DNA of 64,000 nt from JAJXWB01 sp965246795 (GCA_965246795.1 CBDFFN010000007.1:124001-188000); one strand, 5' to 3'. Counted from the first letter of the stretch, positions 33,576 through 43,233 are shown. Notes: generated by a model not told the origin, from the sequence alone. Program-made: numbers and translations.

Positions 33576-34800
33576 CGCGGCCGCACCGCGCCGGACAGAC
33601 GAAGGCGCAACCGTCACTTCGTCCGTCCTTGCGGCGTTGGACGACCTGTATCGCAAGCGCCTGGGATGCGCAGGCACGGTCGCGTTGCATGAGCCTTCCT
33701 TCTCCGGCAACGAATGGGCCTATGTGAAGGAATGCATCGACACCGGTTGGGTGTCGTCGGTCGGCAGCTTCGTCACCCGCTTCGAGAACGATCTCGCCTC
33801 GATCTGTGGCGCCGAGAATGTGATTGCCGTCGTCAATGGAACAGCGGCCCTTCATCTCGCGCTGATTGGTGTCGGAGTCGGTCCCAACGACCTAGTGGTC
33901 TGTCCGCCACTCACATTCGTTGCAACCGCTGCGAGTATCGCGCATTGCGGCGCATCGCCCGCGTTCGTCGACGTCGACGGACGGCTCGGCCTGAGCGCCA
34001 TCGCGCTCGAGCAATTCCTCTCCTCCGACTGCGAGCACGCCAGTGGCGGCTTGCGACACCGCGCGACGGGACGACGTGTGGCGGCGGCCGTCGCCGTTCA
34101 CATTTTTGGTCACCCGGCCGACATGGATTCATTGACCGAGACTTGCGCGCGGCACGGAATCCCCTTGGTCGAGGATTCCGCCGAAGCGCTCGGAAGCCAC
34201 TATCATGATCGGCCCTGCGGTTCGCTCGCGACAGTCGGCACGTTCAGTTTCAATGGTAACAAGACAATCACCACCGGGGCCGGTGGCGCTGTCGCGGTGC
34301 GTGACGCCGCACTCGCCCGCAGGATTCGGCACATCGCAACGACGGCTCGCGTTACGAACGGCTGGGAATTCGACCACGACGAAATCGGATACAATTACCG
34401 TCTTGCCAATATCAATGCTGCGCTCGGGTGCGCGCAACTCGAGCAACTCAATACGTTCATCGAGCGCAAGCGTCGGCTCGCGGCAACAATCGAAGATGCT
34501 CTGGACGGTATCGTAGGTATCGCGCTCTTACAGGAACCGCCGGACTGCCGCAGCAACTACTGGTTGAATGGCTTTCTTGTCGAACGTGCCGAGTGGCGCG
34601 AGGCCATCCTGACCGAGACCAACGCACGCGGTTTGCAGACCCGTCCCTGCTGGCGGCTGATCGCTGATCTCCCGCCTTACAAAGATTCTCCGCAAGCCGC
34701 GGCGGGGATTGCGGCGGCGCGGGATCTCGCGGCACGGATCGTCAACATTCCGAGCAGCCCGAGCCTGATGCGTGCGCACGTTGCGACTCATGTCGAGTGA
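33556..34800 (+). CDS. legC: DegT/DnrJ-family sugar aminotransferase (LegC)
   Basis: A 414-residue PLP aminotransferase that aminates C4 of the 4-keto-6-deoxy sugar nucleotide. The start of homology is LHEPSFSGNEWAYVKECIDTGWVSSVG. VVNGTAALHLAL, LVEDSAEALGSHY and the PLP lysine in FSFNGNKTITTGAGG are clear. GTG 33556 overlaps the previous gene by 20 bases; there is no closer start, and an upstream in-frame start at 33463 is unlikely. Its last codons overlap legG. Confidence 0.86.
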   Translation: MQARSLSAAAPRRTDEGATVTSSVLAALDDLYRKRLGCAGTVALHEPSFSGNEWAYVKECIDTGWVSSVGSFVTRFENDLASICGAENVIAVVNGTAALHLALIGVGVGPNDLVVCPPLTFVATAASIAHCGASPAFVDVDGRLGLSAIALEQFLSSDCEHASGGLRHRATGRRVAAAVAVHIFGHPADMDSLTETCARHGIPLVEDSAEALGSHYHDRPCGSLATVGTFSFNGNKTITTGAGGAVAVRDAALARRIRHIATTARVTNGWEFDHDEIGYNYRLANINAALGCAQLEQLNTFIERKRRLAATIEDALDGIVGIALLQEPPDCRSNYWLNGFLVERAEWREAILTETNARGLQTRPCWRLIADLPPYKDSPQAAAGIAAARDLAARIVNIPSSPSLMRAHVATHVE

Positions 34801-35983
34801 ACGCCCGCGCACGATTGCGGTCGTCACCGGTTCGCGTGCCGAATATGGCATCTACCGTTCCACGCTTTCGGCGATCGCGAGCAATCGGGCTCTAAGCCTG
34901 CGACTGATGGTTTGCGGGATGCATCTTGTGCCCGCCTTCGGCATGACCGTCGACAGCATTACGGCCGACGGTTTCGAGGTTGCGGATCGCATCGACACTT
35001 GGAGCGGCGCGGATACGCCGCTCGGCATCGCCGAAGCCGTCAGCCGCGGCGTGGCAGGATTCGCGGCCGCGTTCGCGAAAGCGCGCCCGGACATCGTCGT
35101 GCTGCTTGGCGATCGTTACGACATGTTGGCGGCGGCAGCAGCAGCCATGCCCTTCGCAATCCCGATCGCGCATATTCACGGCGGCGAGCTTACAGAGGGG
35201 CTGATCGACGAAGCGATCCGTCACGCCGTCACCAAAATGAGCCACCTGCACTTCGCCGCGACCGACGTTTATCGGAACCGCGTCATTCAGATGGGTGAAG
35301 CGCCCGACCGGGTCGTTGTGAGTGGAGCGCCCGGCCTTGATTCCATACGGACGATCAAGCCGGCATCCCGCGCGCAGCTCGAAATGCGCATCGGCATGGC
35401 GCTCGATCCTGCACCGCTTCTCGTCACGTACCACCCCGTGACGCTCGAAGCCGGCCGAACGAATGCGCATGTTGAGGCGTTGATGAACGCTCTGTCGACC
35501 GTCGCGCGCCCGATCCTTTTCACCTATCCGAATGCCGATACGGCAGCGAGCACAATCATCGCGGCAATCGATCGGTTTGTTTCGGGCCATACAAACGCGC
35601 GCGTCATCAAGAGTCTTGGGACGGCCGAATATTTCGGCGTACTCGCACTGAGTGCTGCCATGATCGGCAACTCGTCGAGCGGCCTCATCGAAGCGCCGAG
35701 TTTTGAGCTCCCCGTCGTCAATATAGGGAACCGACAACGCGGGCGCCTGCGCGCGGCAAATGTCATCGATTGCGAGTCCACAGCGGAGTCGATCGATGCG
35801 GCCATCGCCCGCGCAACCAGCGCGAACTTTCGCGCGAGCCTATCCGGTCTGCGCAACCCTTACGGAGATGGGCACGCGGCCGAACGCATCGTCGACGCCC
35901 TTCAAACGATACCGCTCGATGAATTGCTTTTGCAGAAGCGCTTCTACGATCTGCCTGCCGTCGCGACGGGACGCCCGCAATGA
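34790..35983 (+). CDS. legG: Hydrolysing sugar-nucleotide 2-epimerase (LegG/NeuC)
   Basis: A 397-residue enzyme of the NeuC/LegG family that removes the nucleotide and inverts C2 to release the NeuB substrate. Motifs: AVVTGSRAEYGIY, LLGDRYDMLAAA, IPIAHIHGGELTEGLIDEAIRHAVTKMSHLHF, TYHPVTLE and MIGNSSSGLIEAPSF. ATG 34790 lies inside the legC end; ATGA overlap links it to legI. Order legC-legG-legI is the usual one. Confidence 0.88.
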   Translation: MSSERPRTIAVVTGSRAEYGIYRSTLSAIASNRALSLRLMVCGMHLVPAFGMTVDSITADGFEVADRIDTWSGADTPLGIAEAVSRGVAGFAAAFAKARPDIVVLLGDRYDMLAAAAAAMPFAIPIAHIHGGELTEGLIDEAIRHAVTKMSHLHFAATDVYRNRVIQMGEAPDRVVVSGAPGLDSIRTIKPASRAQLEMRIGMALDPAPLLVTYHPVTLEAGRTNAHVEALMNALSTVARPILFTYPNADTAASTIIAAIDRFVSGHTNARVIKSLGTAEYFGVLALSAAMIGNSSSGLIEAPSFELPVVNIGNRQRGRLRAANVIDCESTAESIDAAIARATSANFRASLSGLRNPYGDGHAAERIVDALQTIPLDELLLQKRFYDLPAVATGRPQ

Positions 35984-37044
35984 CGTCCGCCCCACGTTCT
36001 GTTGCAATCGGCGACCGGCAGGTCGGTGAAGACCGGCCCTGCTTCTTCATCGCGGAAGCCGGCGTCAATCATAACGGCGACCTCGAGCTTGCGCGCCGTC
36101 TCATTGATGTCGCCGCAGAGTCCGGTGCGGACGCGGTCAAATTCCAGACCTTCTCTGCGGATCGCCTCGTCAGCCGCGATGCGCCGAAAGCCGCCTATCA
36201 GAAGGTCACGACGGCCGCCGACGAGAGCCAGCACGCGATGCTTGCGCGCCTCGAGCTGAAGCCCGACGATCATCGTGTGCTGATGAAACATTGCCGCAAG
36301 CGCGACATCATGTTTCTGTCCTCGCCCTTCGACGAACCTGCAATCGATCTGCTGGCTTCCCTCGATGTTCCGGCCTTCAAGGTTCCGTCCGGCGAAATCA
36401 TCAACTTCGCCTATCTCGATCATATGGCCCGCAAAGGCCGACCCATTTTGCTTTCGACGGGCATGTCGGATCTTGACGAGGTGACAGCTGCGGTGGAGCG
36501 GATCCGTGCGGCGGGAAACGAGCGTATCGTTCTCCTGCATTGCCTCAGCAACTACCCCGCCGATCCCGCGGAAGCCAACCTTCGCGCGATGCGGACGATG
36601 GCGGAAAGCTGTGGCGTCCCGGTCGGCTTCTCGGATCATACTGAAGGTACCGCCGTTTCTGTCGCGGCCGTTGCGCTGGGGGCGTGCACGATCGAGAAGC
36701 ATTTCACGCTCGATCGCGCTTTGCCGGGCCCCGACCATCGCGCCTCGCTGGAGCCGCAAGAGCTTGCCGATCTGATCCGCGATATACGGCGGGCGCAATC
36801 GGCGCTCGGCGACGGTTGCAAGCGGGCGCAGCCAAGCGAAGAAGAAAATCGCGTCGTCATCCGCAAAAGCCTCGCAACGTCGCGCGATCTGCCGGCCGGT
36901 CACGTCTTTCAGAATGCTGACCTCACGGCGATGCGACCAGGCACGGGTCTGCCGCCGTCGCGTTCAGGAGAAGTGATCGGGCGAAGGCTTAAGAGCGCCG
37001 CTCCCGCCGGGACGATCATCGCGCTGGACATGCTGGCTGGATGA
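35980..37044 (+). CDS. legI: N,N'-diacetyllegionaminic acid synthase (LegI/NeuB)
   Basis: A 354-residue NeuB-family enzyme condensing phosphoenolpyruvate with a 6-deoxy-mannosamine derivative. Canonical motifs are all present: FIAEAGVNHNGDLELA, DAVKFQTFSADRLVSRDAPKA, PSGEIINFAYL, GFSDHTEGTAVSVAAVALGA, IEKHFTLDRALPGPDHRASLEP, and a C-terminal SAF domain (RKSLATSRDLPAGHVFQNADLTAMRPGTGLPPS). It contrasts with the divergent paralogue at 24801. Specific assignment to legionaminic rather than neuraminic or pseudaminic acid rests on legB/C/G neighbours. Confidence 0.9.
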   Translation: MTSAPRSVAIGDRQVGEDRPCFFIAEAGVNHNGDLELARRLIDVAAESGADAVKFQTFSADRLVSRDAPKAAYQKVTTAADESQHAMLARLELKPDDHRVLMKHCRKRDIMFLSSPFDEPAIDLLASLDVPAFKVPSGEIINFAYLDHMARKGRPILLSTGMSDLDEVTAAVERIRAAGNERIVLLHCLSNYPADPAEANLRAMRTMAESCGVPVGFSDHTEGTAVSVAAVALGACTIEKHFTLDRALPGPDHRASLEPQELADLIRDIRRAQSALGDGCKRAQPSEEENRVVIRKSLATSRDLPAGHVFQNADLTAMRPGTGLPPSRSGEVIGRRLKSAAPAGTIIALDMLAG

Positions 37045-37934
37045 AGCGCCTCCGCATCGTCTTCATCGGCTGTGTCGCTTTCAGCGAGGCCGCACTGGCA
37101 AAGGTGCTGAAGTCGCCCCACGCAGAGGTGGTAGGCGTCATCACGCGCGACGCATCGCCGATCAATGCCGATTTCCGATCGCTTGCCCCGCTCGCGAAAA
37201 GCGCCGGCTGTCCGACGCTGATCGTGAACGGCAACAATCAGCCTGCGATGACCGACTTCCTTCGCAGCCAAGCCCCGGACGTCGTGTTCTGCATCGGCTG
37301 GTCCTATCTTCTCGGACCTGACGTGCTCACGACTGCGCCGCACGGCGTTATCGGCTTCCATCCCGCGGCGCTGCCGCAGAACCGCGGCCGCCACCCGTTG
37401 ATCTGGGCTCTAGCGTTGGGCCTTAATCAAACGGCGACGACATTTTTCCGGATGGACGAGGGCGCCGATTCCGGCCCGATCGTCAGCCAGCGCACACTGA
37501 CTATTGCAGACGACGAGGATGCGGCGACGCTCTACGCGCGCATGACCAAGGCGGCGCTTCCGCAAATCGACGATATCGTCGCTGCGCTCGCGACCGACGG
37601 ATTGCCTGCGGTTCCGCAAGATGACGCGCTTTCGAACACATGGCGGAAGCGCGGACGCGCCGACGGCCGCATCGACTGGCGTATGGAAGCGTCCGCGATA
37701 AGGAATCTCGTCAAAGCGCTCGCGCGGCCTTACGTGGGCGCACATTGTGAAACGCCCGCTGGCGACATGAAGGTGTGGCGTGTGGAGATCGGGTCGGCTG
37801 CGCCGTCGAATATCGAGCCGGGTAAAGTTCTTGCCGTTGACGCGAACACCATCCTGGTGAAGTGCTCTGGCGGAACTGTCCGGCTGGTCGAGCACGCATT
37901 CGATCCACTTCCGACAATTGGCGCATATCTTTGA
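37041..37934 (+). CDS. Formyltransferase-fold enzyme, putative sugar N-formyltransferase
   Basis: A 297-residue protein of the methionyl-tRNA/sugar formyltransferase fold (formyl donor 10-formyl-tetrahydrofolate). Active-site motif GFHPAALPQNRGRHPLIWAL (His at about residue 107) and GADSGPI (Asp 143) are present; the Asn two residues before the His in canonical NxHxSLLP is Gly here. C-terminal domain includes RADGRIDWRMEASAIRNLVKALARP, the FMT C-domain pattern. It overlaps legI by ATGA. In this cluster it most plausibly N-formylates an amino group of the nonulosonic acid or an intermediate. Confidence 0.8.
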   Translation: MKRLRIVFIGCVAFSEAALAKVLKSPHAEVVGVITRDASPINADFRSLAPLAKSAGCPTLIVNGNNQPAMTDFLRSQAPDVVFCIGWSYLLGPDVLTTAPHGVIGFHPAALPQNRGRHPLIWALALGLNQTATTFFRMDEGADSGPIVSQRTLTIADDEDAATLYARMTKAALPQIDDIVAALATDGLPAVPQDDALSNTWRKRGRADGRIDWRMEASAIRNLVKALARPYVGAHCETPAGDMKVWRVEIGSAAPSNIEPGKVLAVDANTILVKCSGGTVRLVEHAFDPLPTIGAYL

Positions 37935-37945
37935 CGGAGCGCGGT

Positions 37946-38614
37946 GTGGGAATCGTCCTGGCTGTCGCCGCACATCCCGATGACGAAACACTCGGGTGCG
38001 GTGGTACGCTCTTGCGGCATCGCGCGGCGGGCGATCAGGTGCATTGGCTCATCGCCACGGAGTTCACGACTGCGCTCGGCGGCACACCCGAACGCGTCGC
38101 GAGCCGCGATGCGGAAATCACCGCAGCTGCAGCGCATTTCGGCTTTGCCAGCACGCGTCGCCTCGGATTTCCATCCGCGGAACTCGACACGATCCCGCGC
38201 GGAAACATCGTGCGCGCCGTGTCGGATGTCATCCGGGACATCCAACCGGGCACCCTGTACCTTCCCTTCCGTGGCGACGCTCACAGCGACCATGCAGCGC
38301 TCGCCGACGCGTGCCTGTCCGCGACGAAATCCTTTCGTCAGCCGTGCCTGCGCCGTATCCGCACGTACGAGACTTTGTCCGAAACGGAGTTTCAAATCGG
38401 ACCCGGTGCGCCAGTCTTCGTGCCGAATTGCTTCGTCGACATAAGCGCTCATCTTGAAGGCAAGCTGGCAGCCATGCGCCTGTATGTTTCAGAGATGGGC
38501 GAGTTTCCGTTTCCACGCAGCGACGTCGCGATCCGCGCGCAAGCCGCTTTGCGCGGCAGCACGGCCGGCTGCCATGCCGCGGAAGCTTTCATGACGCTTC
38601 GGGAGATCGTCTGA
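37946..38614 (+). CDS. PIG-L/LmbE-family zinc deacetylase
   Basis: A 222-residue N-acetylsugar deacetylase. The zinc motif AHPDDETLGCGGTL and the second ligand region FRGDAHSDHAALADA are clear. GTG 37946 has GGAG six bases upstream and lies 11 bases after the formyltransferase stop. Together with that gene it could remove an acetyl group so that a formyl (or other acyl) group can be added. Cytoplasmic; no signal peptide. Confidence 0.82.
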   Translation: MGIVLAVAAHPDDETLGCGGTLLRHRAAGDQVHWLIATEFTTALGGTPERVASRDAEITAAAAHFGFASTRRLGFPSAELDTIPRGNIVRAVSDVIRDIQPGTLYLPFRGDAHSDHAALADACLSATKSFRQPCLRRIRTYETLSETEFQIGPGAPVFVPNCFVDISAHLEGKLAAMRLYVSEMGEFPFPRSDVAIRAQAALRGSTAGCHAAEAFMTLREIV

Positions 38615-38615
38615 C

Positions 38616-39866
38616 ATGCCCAACTGGATCGACCGCCTGATGGGCCGTCCGAGCGAGGAAAGCGTCGCGGCGTCTCTCGCGCATCTGACCAGCGCGGTCG
38701 CGGCGAACCCGGTGTTGAGTACCGCACGGGCCGCGGCAGCGGCGGCTGCGCCGATCCAGGCCAACCGCATCCAACTGGATGACGATCGCGAAGCGTTCGA
38801 TCTCATGTATGCGGATTCGCTCGCCGGTGACCCGCTCTACCGGCCGGGCCCCTTCTGGCTGGACTACGAACGACAATACGCCGACTGGTTCCGCAACCAC
38901 TCCTTCCGCGAGTCCTCCGACACGTCGAAACGCGATGGATTGGCGGGTGGCTTCATCACCGTCGAATCCGATCCCGAATTCTTCGCATGGGGCGGAAGCC
39001 AGGTTCGATTTTCGATGGTCGACAAGCCAGGTTATAGCGCTTTGAAGCGCACGCTCGATGGCTTCCTGGCGACCGCTCCCAGCGACCCTTTCCTCCCTTA
39101 CGATTTATCGGTCGATGCGCTGCGGCGCGCTGCGGGACGCCTCACCAAATATTACGGAGAGGCGCGCGGCGCGAGGCCGATCGATGCGCTGAACTGGCCG
39201 CTTGTCGGACCTGCAGGCGATACGTTCGAATTCGAAGGTCACGTCTACACCTACCGCGCGCTCTATTTTTACATCAAATATGCGTTCGCCAGCCGGCATG
39301 TTTCCTTTGACAAGATCGATCGCGTCGTCGAGCTTGGTGCCGGATCTGGTCGGCAGGCCGTGGTGATGCTGAACCTTCATCCGCATCTGACTTACGTGAT
39401 CTTCGACATCCCGACGTCGCTGTATTTTTCGCATCAGTATCTGAAGGCGATCTACGGTGATCGCGTTGTCGATTACCGCGATCTGCGCACGGTGACATCG
39501 CTCGACAATCTCAAATCCGGCAAAATCTACACGTTCGGCAGCTGGCAGTTCCCGCTGCTCGCGGGCGCGCGCATTCCTCTATTCTGGAACTGCCAGAGCT
39601 TTCAGGAAATGGCGCCTGCAGCCGTCGCCAACTATACGGAGATCATCGAGCCGACAGCCGAGCGGGTCTATCTGGCACACTCGATCACAGGCACGACCGC
39701 AACGTCTCGGGGCGTCGCTCTCGAAGAGCAAATGGTCCTCGCCGACGACTACGGAACAAAATACCTCAAGGGCTTTGATACAGTGGAGCGCTCGCTTTCA
39801 TTCGACGTACTCGGCGACGATCTTAGCCAAGGCGGCATCGACGACATTTTTCTTCGGCGCAAATGA
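38616..39866 (+). CDS. Putative sugar O-methyltransferase
   Basis: A 416-residue protein with a SAM-binding motif VVELGAGSGRQAVVMLNL near residue 240 and downstream Rossmann elements (YVIFDIPTSLYFSHQYL, FWNCQSFQEMAP). The long N-terminal part (FWLDYERQYADWFRNHSF, TKYYGEARGARPI) matches the 'putative sugar O-methyltransferase' family found in surface-glycan clusters. It follows the deacetylase by 1 base with GGGAG as ribosome site. Last gene of the right arm; the next gene is convergent. Target sugar unknown. Confidence 0.75.
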   Translation: MPNWIDRLMGRPSEESVAASLAHLTSAVAANPVLSTARAAAAAAAPIQANRIQLDDDREAFDLMYADSLAGDPLYRPGPFWLDYERQYADWFRNHSFRESSDTSKRDGLAGGFITVESDPEFFAWGGSQVRFSMVDKPGYSALKRTLDGFLATAPSDPFLPYDLSVDALRRAAGRLTKYYGEARGARPIDALNWPLVGPAGDTFEFEGHVYTYRALYFYIKYAFASRHVSFDKIDRVVELGAGSGRQAVVMLNLHPHLTYVIFDIPTSLYFSHQYLKAIYGDRVVDYRDLRTVTSLDNLKSGKIYTFGSWQFPLLAGARIPLFWNCQSFQEMAPAAVANYTEIIEPTAERVYLAHSITGTTATSRGVALEEQMVLADDYGTKYLKGFDTVERSLSFDVLGDDLSQGGIDDIFLRRK

Positions 39867-39871
39867 CAAAA

Positions 39872-41212
39872 TCAGGCGCTACGCGCGGTTTGCTCGCTTT
39901 CCATCAAGCGCGATCCATACGCGCGAAGAAAATGCACGCCGATCTCCGATGCGGCGTCGGACGCATAGTGGTGGCGACCGAGCAGGCGGTGAAAATTCGT
40001 TTGTAGCGAACGATCTCTCGGTGACGGCGCGAAGGAACCGTCGACGCGGTCCATCATCTCGACCGCCAGATCACGAATTTCGTCGGAACTGTTGTCTTGC
40101 AACGTGAGGCCGCGATCCAAGTAATCCGACGCGAAACGATATTCTGATGCAGGATCCGCGAATGCCTGGGAGAGCGGCATTTCGTGCCCATCTTGCGCAA
40201 TAAGCCGCTTCGGAATCGAAATGTCGCCGGGAAAAAACGAATAGGCGCAACCGAGAGGCGCAACATTCGCCAGAGCGGATCGGCGCCCGAACACGCCGGC
40301 GACGTTGAAGAGACCGGATGAGTTTCCGAGAAAAAAACGACACCGCGCACAAAGGAAAATATCCATGAATTCGCTTTTGAAAGGCGATACGGCGTAATCG
40401 ACCACGCGTTCCATCTGTGGGAGCGGCATCATGCTCGCGTCACCAACCCGAATGCACCAACCATCGCGGTCGGTGACCGCCGAGATCGCCGACTGGTAAT
40501 GCGCGATATTGCTGTTGCGATACGAATTGACCCACTCGTGCGGCAGGGCGTAACCAGCCTCGCGCGAATGGACGCAAGCAAACCATGCCCCCTCCGGCAC
40601 ACCCATTTCGCGCAACACCGCCTCGCCGCGAGCGATCTCAGCATCGCTCAAGACAAGCAACGGTGGTCGCTTGCCCCAGCGGGCTTGCGTCGAATAGGTG
40701 CGGGAGGAGCCCTGCATCACGGAACAATAGACCCGAAGATCATCAGCGAGTTCGGGATATCGAAGAAGCGGGCGTAGCAAGACGCACGAGAATCTGCCGC
40801 GCACGACGCGGATGTACTTCGACCAGTGCTGAAGAAGGACCTCGTTGGCCGGCCGGTAGCGCGTACAGAGCATGACAATGTTGGACTCGCGCCCTGCAAG
40901 GATCGTATCCTTGACGTATGAATCGAGATCGGTCGCGAGATGCCCGATCGCCTCGATGATCCACGACTGCGGTTCGATGAAACGCATGCCGCGCCGACGC
41001 ACGACGGTGTAGACTGGCCAGTACAGCGCGCGCAACACGACGCCGAAAGCATTGTCGAAATGCGCGTACACCGCGCGTCGCGCATCTGGATGATGAAATG
41101 CACCCAGACCAACCACGCGCGTGATTGTCCAGATGAGCTCCTTGATTTTCAAGCTGACGACTTGTTTCGAAAGCATGATCACTTGGCTCGCCACCCCTGC
41201 GAAACGCAACAT
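39872..41212 (-). CDS. TIGR04372-like putative glycosyltransferase
   Basis: A 446-residue protein with a membrane-associated N-terminus and a GT-B-like core: FACVHSREAGYALPHEWVNSYRNSNIAHYQSAISAVTDRDGWCIRVGDASM and CRFFLGNSSGLFNVAGVFGRRSALANVAPLG. The HSRE..Y...RN...Y pattern and the GNSSG loop recall the TIGR04372 glycosyltransferase family frequently found with nonulosonate or LPS genes. It converges with the O-methyltransferase gene with only 5 bases between stops. Start could be 36 bases later. Donor and acceptor unknown. Confidence 0.65.
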   Translation of the reverse strand: MLRFAGVASQVIMLSKQVVSLKIKELIWTITRVVGLGAFHHPDARRAVYAHFDNAFGVVLRALYWPVYTVVRRRGMRFIEPQSWIIEAIGHLATDLDSYVKDTILAGRESNIVMLCTRYRPANEVLLQHWSKYIRVVRGRFSCVLLRPLLRYPELADDLRVYCSVMQGSSRTYSTQARWGKRPPLLVLSDAEIARGEAVLREMGVPEGAWFACVHSREAGYALPHEWVNSYRNSNIAHYQSAISAVTDRDGWCIRVGDASMMPLPQMERVVDYAVSPFKSEFMDIFLCARCRFFLGNSSGLFNVAGVFGRRSALANVAPLGCAYSFFPGDISIPKRLIAQDGHEMPLSQAFADPASEYRFASDYLDRGLTLQDNSSDEIRDLAVEMMDRVDGSFAPSPRDRSLQTNFHRLLGRHHYASDAASEIGVHFLRAYGSRLMESEQTARSA

Positions 41213-41289
41213 TTCTTGTATGCAAGGGTGCCGAGGCGAGCAAGTTCGAACGACGGCAAGAAATTGACGCTCCCGTCAAGTCTTTCGGA

Positions 41290-43233
41290 TCAGTCTTGCG
41301 GCGGCGAAGGCCTCGCTTCACGGTGCGAAGAGGCTTTTTCCGCGAGCGCCTTCGAGATCGATGCGGCGGCCCAGCTGATGACCTTCTGAGACCCGAACTC
41401 GGTGAGATGCATGTGATCCCAGATGAGGGGATGCTGATCCTCGATCAACGTACATCGTCGATGCAGCCCGCAAACGCTTTCGAGGATAGATACGAAGGGT
41501 ACGTCTGACATCCGCGCGACCTCGCGAAGCTTTGCATCCATGCCAAAGATGCCGGCATTCACAATACTTGCGGCATTCGCCCCTCTGATGAGCGCAAACG
41601 GCAATGGCTCCGTCAATTGGATGGACTGCCCGACGAGCACGGGTTCGATCCCACGCTCATGCAATATTGCGATCGTACGCTTCAGCGCACGCAGAAGTTC
41701 GTCTGATCCGAGTATGCGTTCGTATTCGATCCATGTCGCGGCGAGCAGCGGCCTCACGGACTTGTTCTGCGTGAGAAACGCTAGGACGTCGTCGTTGAAA
41801 CCTTGACACAAGGGCCGATCGGGAACGTCGACATCGACCAACGGCGGGCAGGCGGAAGCGTTCGCTTGAAGGATCAGATCGCTCGAGATGAAGGCCTTCA
41901 GACCGGGATAATAGTGTGCGGCCATACTGTCGCCCCACAGCATGATGCTTCCGGCGACGACGGATCCTTCGTGGAGACAGACGGCGGTATCAATTGTGGA
42001 GAAGCCGTCCGTCGGACCAAGGAAGCAGACATCGGAACGATAGACTTTTCGATAGTCGTACCGGACGAGATCGTAGGCACCCGAGAACATTTCCCCGTTT
42101 GCCGTGGCATAGGTAGGATACACCCTCGCCAAGGCCGTGGCACAGCCGACAAGTGCGACGACACCGGCGACGAGGCCGACGAACTGGACCCGGCTCCTGC
42201 TCCGTGCGGTACCGCGAAACCGCCGCTCCACCAGCGCGTATGTCGCGAACGACAGCAACAGGGTTGCAATCGTCAGGGCTGCAATCCTGGCGGGATCGCT
42301 CAATTGCGCGTTCACCATGAACGGCAGGAAAACAAACAGCGGCCAATGCCAGAGATAGATCGAGAAAGACCGTAATCCGATTTCGCGAAGCCGCTCGAAT
42401 CCACATCGCAGCCAGCTATCGCGCGGAGGAGAGTACGACGACGCGATGATCAAAGCCGTTCCGAAGCACGGTAATGCGGCAGAGGGACCAGGAAAGCTGC
42501 TGTGCTCGCGAAGTCGCGACATGGCAACCGCAATCAGGGCGTATCCAAGCAACGTCGTATAGGGCGCAACGCGTGCGGGTATCAAAAGACGCCCTCGCGC
42601 GAGGCTCATCCCGATGAGAAATTCCCAGATCCGCGACGCCGTCGAATAGAAAGCCGAGGCCGGTGCGTATCGCGTCGCCCAAAAGCAATACGCCGCGGAT
42701 GCGAGAGCAACGACCCAGATCGGCACACGCGCCAAGCCCGCCGGCCAACGACGCGTGATCAGCGGGATGGCAACAAGTAGCGGCGCCAGCAGATAAAACT
42801 GACCTTCGACGCCAAGGGACCAGAGATGGAGAAGCGGCTTCTGCGCTGACGGTAGATCGAAATAGCCTGCCTGACCGAGGAAATAGAGATTGGCGGTGAA
42901 GGAGAGGCCAGCGAGCCCGCTCGCCATGAGTTCGTTCATGGTCGGCGGCACCAGAAGAAACCAGCCGGCGATGCACGTCGCAACGACGACGACCATCATG
43001 GCCGGTAGTAATCGACGGGCGCGGCGCTCGAGAAAATCTGCAACGGTCTTGGGTGAAAGGTCGCTTGATTGCAGGATCGACGCGATGAGGAAGCCAGAGA
43101 TGACGAAGAAGACGTCGACGCCGACGAACCCACCTTTGAAGACGCCGACGTTCCAGTGAAAGGCCATCACGCCGATGACGGCGACGGCACGCAACACGTC
43201 GACGTCCGGTCTGTATTTCAGCTCTCTGGACAA
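41290..43233 (-). CDS. OafA/YrhL-type acyltransferase with SGNH domain
   Basis: A 647-residue membrane O-acyltransferase. Acyltransferase-3 domain (about 1-360) begins YRPDVDVLRAVAVIGVMAFHW and has about ten helices with RRARRLLPAM and GVEGQFYLLAPL. The C-terminal SGNH hydrolase-like domain (about 400-640) has LWGDSMAAHYYPGL (nucleophile Ser) and the terminal WDHMHLTEFG (Asp/His). Such fusions O-acetylate LPS or other glycans using cytoplasmic acyl-CoA. The start is TTG 43233, with GGGGAG upstream; an in-frame TGA precedes it. Single gene, 77 bases from the glycosyltransferase start. Confidence 0.88.
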   Translation of the reverse strand: MSRELKYRPDVDVLRAVAVIGVMAFHWNVGVFKGGFVGVDVFFVISGFLIASILQSSDLSPKTVADFLERRARRLLPAMMVVVVATCIAGWFLLVPPTMNELMASGLAGLSFTANLYFLGQAGYFDLPSAQKPLLHLWSLGVEGQFYLLAPLLVAIPLITRRWPAGLARVPIWVVALASAAYCFWATRYAPASAFYSTASRIWEFLIGMSLARGRLLIPARVAPYTTLLGYALIAVAMSRLREHSSFPGPSAALPCFGTALIIASSYSPPRDSWLRCGFERLREIGLRSFSIYLWHWPLFVFLPFMVNAQLSDPARIAALTIATLLLSFATYALVERRFRGTARSRSRVQFVGLVAGVVALVGCATALARVYPTYATANGEMFSGAYDLVRYDYRKVYRSDVCFLGPTDGFSTIDTAVCLHEGSVVAGSIMLWGDSMAAHYYPGLKAFISSDLILQANASACPPLVDVDVPDRPLCQGFNDDVLAFLTQNKSVRPLLAATWIEYERILGSDELLRALKRTIAILHERGIEPVLVGQSIQLTEPLPFALIRGANAASIVNAGIFGMDAKLREVARMSDVPFVSILESVCGLHRRCTLIEDQHPLIWDHMHLTEFGSQKVISWAAASISKALAEKASSHREARPSPPQD

